From positions 1 to 48,561 of the forward strand of contig NZ_LQMW01000018.1 of the NCBI RefSeq assembly GCF_001541925.1: a DNA stretch of 48,561 bases, read 5' to 3'. The translations under genes and the position numbers were made by a program. Every line of letters starts with the position of its first letter. Position 1 is the stretch's first letter. Shown here piece by piece: positions 1-8,030 of the stretch. Below the pieces are notes generated by a model. The model was given only the letters and a program-made list of their open reading frames with translations, ran no database searches and had not been told where the DNA came from. This stretch comes from Nitrosopumilus sp. Nsub (lineage in GTDB: Archaea > Thermoproteota > Nitrososphaeria > Nitrososphaerales > Nitrosopumilaceae).

Positions 1-221
1 TATTCTTTCTTTTGAATTAGGAAGTCTGCTAAATCCTCTTCTACTTTTGAAGAGTCTTCTTTCTTTTCAATTAGTTTTTGGATTTTTATAATCTGCGTTA
101 AGCAGTCTATCTTTTCATTTTCATTTAAAACTTCAGAGTTAAACGACTCTTTGAAGTACTCTATAGCAGTTTTAAATTTACTTTCTGAATACAGCTGTTT
201 TGCCGTTTTATATTTTTCCAT
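1..221 (-). CDS. TPR-like hypothetical protein, N-terminal part (runs off left edge)
   Basis: An open frame starts at an ATG (219-221) and runs out of the window without a stop, giving at least 73 residues. The N-terminus (MEKYKTAKQLYSESKFKTAI) has the helix-turn-helix spacing and the Y-x3-KF-x2-AI pattern of a single TPR-type repeat, followed by a lysine/glutamate-rich helical stretch with no motif I recognise. It lies 63 bases downstream of the biotin carboxylase gene on the same strand and shares its higher GC, so the two may belong to one transcript and one source. Function is unknown; TPR-like is an inference from a single repeat. Confidence 0.6.
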   Translation of the reverse strand, partial: MEKYKTAKQLYSESKFKTAIEYFKESFNSEVLNENEKIDCLTQIIKIQKLIEKKEDSSKVEEDLADFLIQKKE

Positions 222-233
222 AGTACATAGCCC

Positions 234-252
234 TAAAGGTAAAAATCCTTTA
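234..252 (-). terminator. Small hairpin after accC
   Basis: A perfect 6-bp inverted repeat (TAAAGG / CCTTTA, 7-nt loop) sits between the accC stop and the next start. It is placed where a transcript end or processing site could lie, but no clear U-run follows on the minus strand, so the role is only a guess. Confidence 0.2.
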
Positions 253-284
253 TTTTTAATGAGTTATATACCTATAATTTTACT

Positions 285-1619
285 TTATTTTTTCGTGAGA
301 AAATTAGTCGAGTAATTATTTCCCCTAAAGCTTGAGTCCCTCAGGATCCTTAAATGGAGATTTTTATTGGTTTTAATTCCTTCAATAATTGTTTCGTCTA
401 GAGCCCTTTCCATTCTAACCAAGCAAGCTTCTCGGTCTTGTCCATGAACAATAACTTTTGCCAACATGGAGTCGTAAAACGGAGGGACAACATAGCCTGA
501 ATAGATGAAATCATCGACTCTAATACCTATTCCGCCCGGTCTATGATAGTGGACTATTTCTCCCGGACATGGAGCTGAAGTTTCTGGATCCTCAGCATTA
601 ATTCTACATTCTATTGAATGGCCGTGGAAAACTATATCTTTTTGCTCAATTGTTAACTCAAGCCCCGAAGCAACCCTAATCTGCTGACTAATAAGATCAA
701 TACCCGTTCTTAGTTCTGATACAGGATGCTCAACTTGAATACGAGTATTCATTTCCATAAAGTAGAATTGTTCACTGTCTTGATCGTAGAGATATTCTAC
801 TGTTCCAACTGAATCATACTTTACATGTTTAGCTAAGTGGACTGCTGATTCACAAACTTCTTTTCTTTTTTCTTCTGTAATCACAGGGCATGGGGATTCT
901 TCAATTACTTTTTGAAATCTTCTTTGAACAGTGCAATCCCTTTCACCGAGGTGAACGACATTACCATGCTTATCCGCCAAGATTTGAACTTCAACATGTC
1001 TTGGATTCGTAATAAATTTTTCAATAAACAAGGTGTCATCACCAAAACCAATCTTTGCTTCAGTTTTTAATCGTGAAATAGAAGGTAGAAGATCATCATG
1101 ACTGTCTATTCGCTTCATTCCTCGTCCACCACCACCAGCAGATGCTTTGATAAGAACAGGGAATTTCATTTTATCTACTTCTTCAATAATTTCTTTATCA
1201 CTTAGATCATTCACTCGAATAGGTTCTAAAACCGGAAGGCCGGCGGCCTTTGCAATTTCCTTAGAGAGAATTTTATCTCCCATACTTTTTATGCATTCTA
1301 TTGAGGGACCTACAAACTCAACATTCCACTTTTTACACATTGCTGCAAAGTCAGCATTTTCAGATAAGAATCCAAAGCCGGGATGAATCGCTTCAGCACC
1401 AGTAATTTCCGCTGCAGACAGGATGGCCGGGATGTTTAAGTAACTTAAACCTGGTTTAGCAGGACCGATACAAACCGATTCATCTGCTAACTTTACGTGC
1501 AAGCTACTTTCATCAGCTGTCGAGTGAACACAAACTGTTTGAATACCCAGTTCTTTACAAGATCTAAGGATTCTAACGGCAATCTCACCACGGTTAGCAA
1601 TTAAGATTTTTTTAAACAT
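285..1619 (-). CDS. accC: Biotin carboxylase subunit of acetyl-CoA carboxylase (bacterial type)
   Basis: ATP-grasp enzyme that carboxylates biotin on the carrier protein using bicarbonate and ATP. At 444 residues it matches bacterial AccC (about 450). The N-terminal domain begins FKKILIANRGEIAVRI; the glycine-rich ATP loop is ASAGGGGRGM (159-168); the catalytic region has ERDCTVQRR (226-234) and MNTRIQVEHP (290-299), with E289, N291 and R293 in the positions of the conserved E. coli residues. These motifs follow the bacterial form; crenarchaeal subunits known to me read AASGGGGVGI and ERECTIQRRNQK instead. No Shine-Dalgarno is visible before the ATG. No carrier-protein gene (accB) precedes it, although bacterial accC usually follows accB. 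Sampled GC is near 45-48% against about 30% to the right, suggesting a foreign origin or a chimeric contig. Confidence 0.93.
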   Translation of the reverse strand: MFKKILIANRGEIAVRILRSCKELGIQTVCVHSTADESSLHVKLADESVCIGPAKPGLSYLNIPAILSAAEITGAEAIHPGFGFLSENADFAAMCKKWNVEFVGPSIECIKSMGDKILSKEIAKAAGLPVLEPIRVNDLSDKEIIEEVDKMKFPVLIKASAGGGGRGMKRIDSHDDLLPSISRLKTEAKIGFGDDTLFIEKFITNPRHVEVQILADKHGNVVHLGERDCTVQRRFQKVIEESPCPVITEEKRKEVCESAVHLAKHVKYDSVGTVEYLYDQDSEQFYFMEMNTRIQVEHPVSELRTGIDLISQQIRVASGLELTIEQKDIVFHGHSIECRINAEDPETSAPCPGEIVHYHRPGGIGIRVDDFIYSGYVVPPFYDSMLAKVIVHGQDREACLVRMERALDETIIEGIKTNKNLHLRILRDSSFRGNNYSTNFLTKK

Positions 1620-1719
1620 AAAAAGAGTAAATATTTAATTTTATATAAATATATTTTTACGTCTGAAAAAATCATCTAAACAATATTATTCAGATACACA
1701 ATTTAGCGATGCATGTAAT

Positions 1720-3774
1720 ATGTCTAAAGATCTTGTAAATAATGGTTTAATTGAATACTTTGATTGGCATGATGTTAAGAGTTGGTATCCTAATGGACGA
1801 GATATTTCAGCAACCTCTCAAGTAATGTTGCATGTAACTGCTGCAGTTACATATCAAATTTTTGGTAGTAGTATGGAATTATATGATTTTACAATTTTAT
1901 TTCCTGGTATAGTTGGTGCATTAACTGCCTTTGTAATTTTTGCACTTGTTAGAATTATAGGTGGAACAACTGCTGGACTAATTGCATCTTTACTTTTTGC
2001 AATATCTGTACCAATTATAATTAGAGGATCTATGGGATGGTTCAAATCTGAACCATTGGGATTATTTTATGGATTATTTGGATTATACTTATTTTTAAGT
2101 GGAATTAAATCTGATAATAAAAAAATTACAATACCTAAATTAATTGGAGGTGGAATACTAATGGCATTTGGTCTTGCATCTTGGGGAGGAATTCAATTTT
2201 TTATTATTCCTATTGGAATATTCATTTTTGCACTTCCTTTTCTTAGAAAAGATATTGGATTTTTAATTTGGAGTGTTCCTGTATTTGTTATTTCATTACT
2301 AATAACTACAGCAATTTTTGAGAGACCTGGAATGGGATTTGTATTGGGAATGGGTGGATTTTCTTTAATTATACCTACAATCTTTTTAATTATTTGTTCA
2401 TTTATTCACAAATTCAATAATTCTAAAAATCAAACTCGAAATTATTTAATTTTGTTGGCAAGTATACTATTGATTAGTTCATCTGTATTGATAATTAATG
2501 TAGAAAATGATTTTTTACCCTCTCCAAGCTTTCGTTATCTAAATGCAATAAATCCATTTTTGACAACTACTAATCCATTAGTTGATTCAGTTTCTGAACA
2601 TGCAACAACAACAATTCATGAGTCATTTTTTATGCATTCCATATTCATGATTTTTGCAGGCTTAGGAGCTTGGATAATTTTTAATAAACTAAAATCAGAA
2701 TCATCTCAAATTTTTCCAAAACATTTGATAGCATTTTGGATAATTTTTAATAAACTAAAATCAGAATCATCTAAAGATTTTCCAAGAGATTTGATGGTAT
2801 TTACACTAATTTTAGGCTTGACAGGAGTCTATGTTGGTTCTGCATTTGTTAGATTAGAATTATTTACATCAATATCTGTGATATTTTTATCTTCAATTGG
2901 TTTATCTATAATTACAAAAGAAATTTTTAACTACAAAAAACAATTACATTCAATTCAAAATAAGATCATTAAAGTTTCTTACGTGGGAGGAATTTTAATT
3001 CTAATGATTCTTCCACTGACATTTCCTGCATCAAACTGGGTTTCAATATTAGATGCACCCGCTACAATTCTAAATGGAGGAACTGGATATAAAGTAGTAA
3101 CAAATGATTGGAAAGAATCTTTAGAGTGGATTAAACTAAACACTCCGTCTGACTCTATAATTTTATCTTGGTGGGATTATGGATATTGGATTACTACAAT
3201 GTCTGAAAGAACTACTGTTGTAGATAATTCTACAATAGATTCAAAACAAATTCAGAAAGTTGCAAATATTCTTCTTAGTTCTCCTGATGATGCATGGAAT
3301 ATGCTTCAAGAAACAGGGAGTGATTATGTATTGATCTTTGTGGCTGGACAAAAATTTATGAGTTATGATGGCAATTTATTATATTTGATTGAAGGTGGAG
3401 GGGATGAGTCAAAAATATTCTGGTTTACAAAAATAGCTGGTGTACCAACTGAAAAATATCTTTATCTTGATGGAATTAGTGGCACTGATTATTTGTGGAA
3501 TGAAACTCTATTAGGTAAAATGATTCCATTTTCTTTAATTGCATATTCAGGTCCAAATAATCAAATTATGCCAATATATGTTCCAGGATTTACAGGAATT
3601 TTTGTGGATAATATTAAATATTCTGAAAATAGTAATGATCCATTAAAATTAGTTTATGCCTCACCATCATTTACTGAACAAAAACCTGGTGTAATGACTG
3701 GTATTTTTATTTATGAAGTAAATAAAAATTATATTTCAATAGAAAATTTATCTAATTCAAAAATTAGTGAATAA
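1720..3774 (+). CDS. Oligosaccharyltransferase STT3/AglB-like, 5'-truncated
   Basis: Transfers a lipid-linked glycan to Asn in N-glycosylation sequons; integral membrane enzyme acting on the outside. Residues about 45-440 carry many hydrophobic segments; the C-terminal soluble part holds the hallmark WWDYG motif at residues 484-488, followed by GYWITTMSERTTVVDN. The usual N-terminus, with transmembrane helix 1 and the first acidic motif (DPFFN-type), is missing. The frame stays open upstream of the ATG back to 1639 and still reads as STT3-like protein (YYSDTQFSDACN), but has no start codon and then hits a stop, only 20 bases from the accC start. So 1720 is just the first available ATG and the gene is probably broken at its 5' end. 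A 66-bp in-frame tandem duplication lies at 2671-2802. It converges with the GT2 gene. Confidence 0.85.
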   Translation: MSKDLVNNGLIEYFDWHDVKSWYPNGRDISATSQVMLHVTAAVTYQIFGSSMELYDFTILFPGIVGALTAFVIFALVRIIGGTTAGLIASLLFAISVPIIIRGSMGWFKSEPLGLFYGLFGLYLFLSGIKSDNKKITIPKLIGGGILMAFGLASWGGIQFFIIPIGIFIFALPFLRKDIGFLIWSVPVFVISLLITTAIFERPGMGFVLGMGGFSLIIPTIFLIICSFIHKFNNSKNQTRNYLILLASILLISSSVLIINVENDFLPSPSFRYLNAINPFLTTTNPLVDSVSEHATTTIHESFFMHSIFMIFAGLGAWIIFNKLKSESSQIFPKHLIAFWIIFNKLKSESSKDFPRDLMVFTLILGLTGVYVGSAFVRLELFTSISVIFLSSIGLSIITKEIFNYKKQLHSIQNKIIKVSYVGGILILMILPLTFPASNWVSILDAPATILNGGTGYKVVTNDWKESLEWIKLNTPSDSIILSWWDYGYWITTMSERTTVVDNSTIDSKQIQKVANILLSSPDDAWNMLQETGSDYVLIFVAGQKFMSYDGNLLYLIEGGGDESKIFWFTKIAGVPTEKYLYLDGISGTDYLWNETLLGKMIPFSLIAYSGPNNQIMPIYVPGFTGIFVDNIKYSENSNDPLKLVYASPSFTEQKPGVMTGIFIYEVNKNYISIENLSNSKISE
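2671..2802 (+). repeat. 66-bp in-frame tandem duplication inside STT3
   Basis: Two adjacent 66-base units (2671-2736 and 2737-2802) each encode 22 residues beginning WIIFNKLKSESS. The first 36 bases of each unit are identical; the remaining 30 have diverged (QIFPKHLIAF versus KDFPRDLMVF). It inserts one extra copy of a cytosolic-loop and helix-start segment without breaking the frame. Confidence 0.9.
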
Positions 3775-3777
3775 TTT

Positions 3778-4605
3778 TTAATTTTTAAATTTATCAAATA
3801 GTTGTTTTGGGTGATTAATCAAATCTATCCATGAATATTTTAAATTATTTTTACACTGTTCACAAATTTTTTTATTATAACGAATCTTGTGATTTGAAAA
3901 GAAACCTAATGAAAACATCAAACCGTTATACATTCCAAATTTTTTTGTTATAGTTAAACTTCGACCAATGCCATAAAATGAAGTATATCCTAAAGCTTTG
4001 TAAGAAAAACCCATATGATAAAATTTTTTACTATTATAATTAGTTCCAGTTGGTCTTTGAGTTTTTGTTAGGATTGGATATACTGAAGTTTTCATACCTT
4101 CTGATTGTATTTTAAATAATGCATAAGTTTCATAACCCCAATTTGGTTGATATTTCCATTCAATACAATCCATGGCCTTTTTTGTAAAAATTCTTCCTGA
4201 ACCTCTAGGAGAAATTGTAATTTCATTTTCTATAATTCCTGATGCTAAATCAACATTGTCTGTTTTCATATTTTTAATTATTTCTTCCACATAATTTTCA
4301 GGTAAAACGTGATCTGCTCCTAAAATTACAAAATGAGAATTACTCCTATTAAAAAAATTCATACCAAATGAAAATACAATTCCTAATTTCCCATTAATTA
4401 CCCAGTTTTTATGCTGATATGGAAAATTTACTACTTTTACACCCGTTGATATCGCAATTTTTTCTGTGTTATCTACTGAATTATCATTTACAACAATTAC
4501 TGAATTAGGTTTGATAGTCTGATTGTTTATAGATTCTAATGTTTTTTTGATATTGTTTTCTTCATTCCTTGCAGGAATTAATACATCATAATTTATTACT
4601 TCCAT
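3778..4605 (-). CDS. Glycosyltransferase family 2
   Basis: A 275-residue GT-A fold glycosyltransferase that uses a nucleotide sugar. The start VLIPARNEENN (8-18) is the family 2 nucleotide-binding opening, NDNSVDNT (40-47) is the usual second motif, and GADHV (96-100) stands where the metal-binding DxD-type motif is expected. No C-terminal membrane helices are evident, so it is probably soluble or peripheral. Its stop is 3 bases from the convergent STT3 stop, and its start overlaps the upstream membrane-protein gene by 20 bases, so those two are translationally coupled. A role in building the N-glycan or another surface sugar is inferred from the neighbour; the donor and acceptor cannot be read from sequence. 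Confidence 0.85.
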   Translation of the reverse strand: MEVINYDVLIPARNEENNIKKTLESINNQTIKPNSVIVVNDNSVDNTEKIAISTGVKVVNFPYQHKNWVINGKLGIVFSFGMNFFNRSNSHFVILGADHVLPENYVEEIIKNMKTDNVDLASGIIENEITISPRGSGRIFTKKAMDCIEWKYQPNWGYETYALFKIQSEGMKTSVYPILTKTQRPTGTNYNSKKFYHMGFSYKALGYTSFYGIGRSLTITKKFGMYNGLMFSLGFFSNHKIRYNKKICEQCKNNLKYSWIDLINHPKQLFDKFKN

Positions 4606-4963
4606 TTTCCATTTTTTCTAATTCTTTAATCCATGCTTCTGTTTCTGGAGTTTTATTTGGTTGTGATTCTAACATTAATCGAATTGATTTGATTAAACTT
4701 GTCTGTTTGCTAAAATTCATGTTAAAATCAGTTGACTGTTGTTTATTACGGAAAATATTTCCAATTATCATTAGTATTGAAATTAAAATTATGGCAAAAA
4801 TTGGAATGTACACATAGATTGGAATTACATCTTTTATTGTAGTTAACGAATATGAGATAATCAGAAAATTTATCATTGATAACACTGGGAAAATAACAGA
4901 CTGACCTAATCTCATTTTATGATATAATTCTTTTATCATTTTTTCTACCAATATTCTATTCAC
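4586..4963 (-). CDS. Small membrane protein with two helices, upstream of GT2
   Basis: A 125-residue protein not recognised as a known family. Two hydrophobic segments (about residues 22-41 and 47-67) form a hairpin, followed by a charged cytosolic tail with a helical ending (AWIKELEKMENG). It overlaps the GT2 start by 20 bases and is likely co-transcribed with it. It could anchor or assist the glycosyltransferase, but this rests on position only. Confidence 0.65.
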   Translation of the reverse strand: MNRILVEKMIKELYHKMRLGQSVIFPVLSMINFLIISYSLTTIKDVIPIYVYIPIFAIILISILMIIGNIFRNKQQSTDFNMNFSKQTSLIKSIRLMLESQPNKTPETEAWIKELEKMENGSNKL

Positions 4964-5106
4964 AATTTATCAATAAAACTATTGTTTGAATAACGTGCCT
5001 ATTTTCATTAATAATCCATTTTTTGAGCGAATTATTACATTTAGAAATTTTTTTGTAAATTATTTTAGGCAATTTTTTAATTGTTTATTTTTATTTTAAT
5101 TAATTA

Positions 5107-5115
5107 TTTTAAATA
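5107..5115 (+). promoter_or_regulatory. TATA-like box of mtnA
   Basis: The sequence TTTTAAATA is centred about 25 bases before the ATG at 5137, the spacing expected for an archaeal TATA box with a leaderless transcript. No Shine-Dalgarno is present, which agrees. Confidence 0.4.
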
Positions 5116-5136
5116 TGGCAGATTTTTTTTTAATTT

Positions 5137-6195
5137 ATGGTTGGAAATATCACTATTGATTCCTCATTAAGAACAGTTGAATGGAAAAATAACAAAGTAA
5201 TAATGATTGAACAAACAAAACTTCCAAATGAATTGATATTTGTAGAATATGATGATTTTAACCAAGTTGCAAATGCTATCAAAACTTTGATAGTTAGAGG
5301 TGCACCTGCAATTGGAGTATCTGGAGCATTTGGATTGGGATTAGCTGCTTTACAAAGTAAAGCAACAACAAAAGAAGAATTATTATCCGATTTGGAAGAA
5401 GCAAGAAAAATTCTTTTTGCAACAAGACCAACTGCAGTGAATTTAGGTTGGGGATTAGAAAAAATTATGAATATTGCAAAAACTGGAGAAACTGCAGACC
5501 AAATTCGTGAGTTAGTTATTTCAACTGCTAAAAAAATGGCAGATGAAGACATTGAAATCAATAAATCCATGGGAAAAAATGGCTCTGCTTTATTTGATGA
5601 TAATGATACTATAATGACTCATTGTAATGCAGGTGCTCTAGCTACTGTAGCATATGGAACTGCATTAGGTGTGATTCGTGCAACAAGAGAAAGCGGAAAA
5701 AATGTTAAAGTAATTGCAACTGAAACAAGACCGATTCAACAAGGTTCACGATTAACTGCATTTGAATTAAAACATGATGGATTTGATGTTAGTTTAGTTC
5801 CTGACACTGCCGTTGGTTATTCTATGGCAAATGGATTAGTTAACAAAGTTGTTGTAGGCGCTGATAGAATTGTTAAAACTGGCCATGTTTTTAATAAAAT
5901 TGGAACATATCAAGTAGCAACAATGGCCAAACAACATGGAATTCCATTTTATGTTGCAGCACCATTATCTACAATTGATATGGAAACAAAAGCTGAAGAT
6001 GTAATTATTGAAATGAGAAAAGGAAGTGAAGTTACAGGAATTGGTGAAAAAAAAACTGCTCCTGACGATATTGGTGTGATCAATCCTGCATTTGATATGA
6101 CTCCACCTGAACTAATTGCAGGAATTATTACTGAAAAAGGTGTGGCTACAGCACCATTTGAAGAATCTCTTACAAAATTATTCCAAGCTAATTAA
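5137..6195 (+). CDS. mtnA: Methylthioribose-1-phosphate isomerase / aIF2B-like family protein
   Basis: A 352-residue member of the MtnA/eIF2B-like fold. Motifs: RGAPAIGVSGAFG (about 51-63), MTHCNAGALATV (about 161-172), ATETRPIQQGSRL (about 190-202) and GADRIVKTGHVFNKIGTYQ (about 241-259). The Cys in THCNAG and the Asp in GADRI correspond to the catalytic residues of MtnA isomerases, favouring the enzyme (5-methylthioribose-1-P to methylthioribulose-1-P) over a translation factor. Archaeal homologues are often labelled aIF2B; ribose-1,5-bisphosphate isomerase is a related alternative. The start ATG follows a TATA-like box with no spacing for a leader. Confidence 0.88.
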   Translation: MVGNITIDSSLRTVEWKNNKVIMIEQTKLPNELIFVEYDDFNQVANAIKTLIVRGAPAIGVSGAFGLGLAALQSKATTKEELLSDLEEARKILFATRPTAVNLGWGLEKIMNIAKTGETADQIRELVISTAKKMADEDIEINKSMGKNGSALFDDNDTIMTHCNAGALATVAYGTALGVIRATRESGKNVKVIATETRPIQQGSRLTAFELKHDGFDVSLVPDTAVGYSMANGLVNKVVVGADRIVKTGHVFNKIGTYQVATMAKQHGIPFYVAAPLSTIDMETKAEDVIIEMRKGSEVTGIGEKKTAPDDIGVINPAFDMTPPELIAGIITEKGVATAPFEESLTKLFQAN

Positions 6196-6234
6196 TACAA
6201 AGTTTTTATTGTTTTTCTAATTTTAGTATAAAAT

Positions 6235-6876
6235 ATGAGTACTGTTTCCCCACAAGCAATTGAAGAATCTTTGAAACAATGTATGGATCCTGAAGTTCCT
6301 CTGAATATTGTAGAAATGGGATTAATTTATGGAATTGATGTTAAACAAAATAATGATGTTGATATTAAAATGACAATGACTACTCAAGGATGTCCATTAC
6401 ATGAGACTTTAGTTGCAGATGCAACTAGATTTGCTAAAAAAGTTCCAGGTGTAAATAATGTCAATATTGAAATTGTTTGGGAACCGGCCTGGACAATGGA
6501 TAAAATGACTGAAGAAGGTAAACTGAAAATTAAAGAAATGGGTGCAAATGGACTAAACACTCCTGCTCCAATAAATTATGAAACTGCATTACCTCAAGGT
6601 GTTGGAAAATTAGTACAACAAGAAGATGGGTCTATGGTTTTAGCTAATGAACACGAACAAGGATTTATGGTAAATCAAGCAATTGTTGATTTTTGGAAAT
6701 CATGTAATGGTCAACGTAAGGTAACTGATTTGGTAGAAGTATTTGCAAATCAAACAGGATTACAAAGAAATCAAGTTGAAAAAGAAGTGATGCAGTTGTT
6801 ACAACAATTACGTGATGGTGGACTAATTGCAATTGCAGGTCAACCAGATCAACCAAATGTTGAATTTAAAAAATAA
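6235..6876 (+). CDS. DUF59 (MIP18/SufT-like) protein fused to a PqqD-like domain
   Basis: 213 residues in two parts. Residues about 6-95 are a DUF59/MIP18 domain: DPEVPLNIVEMGLIYGIDV, then TTQGCPLH, and VEIVWEP-type strand (NIEIVWEPAWTMDKMTEEGK). The Cys in the QGCPLH segment is the conserved metal/Fe-S-associated residue. Family members act in iron-sulfur cluster maturation. Residues about 125-210 resemble PqqD: a winged-helix-like peptide-binding domain with MVNQAIVDFWKSCNGQRKV, then a helical end ELL-type QLRDGGLIAI. PqqD-like domains deliver peptides or proteins to radical SAM enzymes. The combination suggests a client-binding Fe-S assembly factor; that role is inferred. It follows mtnA in the same direction with a 39-base gap. 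Confidence 0.8.
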   Translation: MSTVSPQAIEESLKQCMDPEVPLNIVEMGLIYGIDVKQNNDVDIKMTMTTQGCPLHETLVADATRFAKKVPGVNNVNIEIVWEPAWTMDKMTEEGKLKIKEMGANGLNTPAPINYETALPQGVGKLVQQEDGSMVLANEHEQGFMVNQAIVDFWKSCNGQRKVTDLVEVFANQTGLQRNQVEKEVMQLLQQLRDGGLIAIAGQPDQPNVEFKK

Positions 6877-6879
6877 TCT

Positions 6880-7527
6880 TTAGAAAATAGAATTAGAATT
6901 TGCGCCATCAAAGTTTATTGTAACTCCTGATAGATATTTGACATTGTTTTCAACTATTCCCTTTACAAAATTTCCAATCTCTTCTGGTTTTCCAAGTCTT
7001 TTCATAGGTAATGTTTTCTCAAACTCTTCTATATTTACAATCAATTCTTGCGTTCTATCTGTGTTAATTGGACCAGGTGCAATATTGATACAGCTAATAT
7101 TTTTCTGAGCATATTCTTTGCTCAAAACTTTGAAAACTTCTGAAAATGCTGCTCTGTATGCTGATGATATAATCAGTTTTGAATTTGGTTCTTTAATTAC
7201 ACTTGAACTAATCAAAAATATGTATCCTTCATCATTTATTCTGATATTTTGTAATATGATACAAAATCCTAAAAATAATTGATTGTGATATTTATTCCAA
7301 TCCTCTTCAGTAATGGTTGAAAATGGTTTTGGTTCTGGACCTCCTGTATTGAGAATTAAAATATCTGTTTCATTATTATTTTTTAAAAATTCTTTTACAC
7401 TATCAAGATTTGATGTATCAATGTCTTTTTGAGAAGTTGCTAAAACATCTATATCAATTGCTTTTAAAGAATCTGAAATTGCTTTTCCAATTCCACGAGA
7501 ACCACCTAAAACAATTGCTTTAGTCAT
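6880..7527 (-). CDS. Short-chain dehydrogenase/reductase with degenerate active site
   Basis: A 215-residue SDR-fold protein. The Rossmann cofactor loop is GGSRGIG (8-14), the structural NTGG motif is at about 74-77 (LNTGGPEP), the substrate Ser lies in LISSS, and the proline-glycine APGPINT motif follows. At the catalytic YxxxK position it reads Y-R-A-A-F (in SSAYRAAFSEVFK), so Lys is replaced. This matches an SDR subgroup where the segment is S-x-A-V-R-A-A. Activity as a classical dehydrogenase is therefore uncertain. It converges with the DUF59-PqqD gene, three bases apart. Confidence 0.8.
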   Translation of the reverse strand: MTKAIVLGGSRGIGKAISDSLKAIDIDVLATSQKDIDTSNLDSVKEFLKNNNETDILILNTGGPEPKPFSTITEEDWNKYHNQLFLGFCIILQNIRINDEGYIFLISSSVIKEPNSKLIISSAYRAAFSEVFKVLSKEYAQKNISCINIAPGPINTDRTQELIVNIEEFEKTLPMKRLGKPEEIGNFVKGIVENNVKYLSGVTINFDGANSNSIF

Positions 7528-7574
7528 ACATTTACAAAAACTCAGTCATAATTAAATTTCATTATCCACTTAAA

Positions 7575-7730
7575 TTAGAATTTTGAGGCTTTAGAAAAAG
7601 TTGGAGCATATTTTTCATCTTTATTTACAAATATTTTCAAATGTTTTTTACATAAATTTCTATTTTCTTTAAAACTAATTTTGACAGTTTGTATGGCTTT
7701 TTCTTTACATTCTGAAATACTACATTGCAA
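7575..7730 (-). CDS. Small Cys/His protein, possible zinc-binding, TTG start
   Basis: A 51-codon frame that is open between a stop at 7740-7742 and TAA at 7575-7577. The only plausible start is TTG at 7728-7730. It encodes QCSISECKEKAIQTVKISF, then NRNLCKKHLKIF: a CxxxxC pair followed by CxxH, the spacing of a small treble-clef or zinc-finger-like site. The gene fills most of an otherwise empty 293-base gap. No ATG is available, and codon use matches the neighbours. Function unknown. Confidence 0.45.
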   Translation of the reverse strand: MQCSISECKEKAIQTVKISFKENRNLCKKHLKIFVNKDEKYAPTFSKASKF

Positions 7731-7820
7731 TATTGAAAATTAATAGTATTTGTTAATAAAACTTTGAAATAATGTAATTACCTCACTAACTTTTTTATCG
7801 CTGTAATTTATTGCAAAATT

Positions 7821-8030
7821 ATGAATGATGATGAAAAAGGAAAAGAATTTTTAAAATTAATAGATGAACAAAATACTTTACAATGGAATATTGTTGCTAA
7901 ATTATCTTCATTAATTAAATCTGAATGGAATTCTCCAGAATTAAAAACTGAAGTTGAAAATCTGGTAAAAGATCATTATAAAATTACAAAGGATCTTAAT
8001 AGTTTGGATGATAATAATAGTATCTTATAA
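7821..8030 (+). CDS. Small acidic hypothetical protein
   Basis: A 69-residue, strongly helical and charged protein (starting NDDEKGKEFLKLIDEQNTLQ). I do not recognise a family. It has no membrane segment, signal or cysteine. It ends inside the tail of the convergent ctaB gene (6-base overlap). The ATG follows an AT-rich stretch, and codon use fits the genome. Confidence 0.6.
   Translation: MNDDEKGKEFLKLIDEQNTLQWNIVAKLSSLIKSEWNSPELKTEVENLVKDHYKITKDLNSLDDNNSIL

Noticed and set aside
5130-5570. Long antisense open frame of 146 codons opposite mtnA
   Set aside because: It lies wholly within mtnA, has no recognisable domain, and codon use is that of a complement of a strong coding gene.
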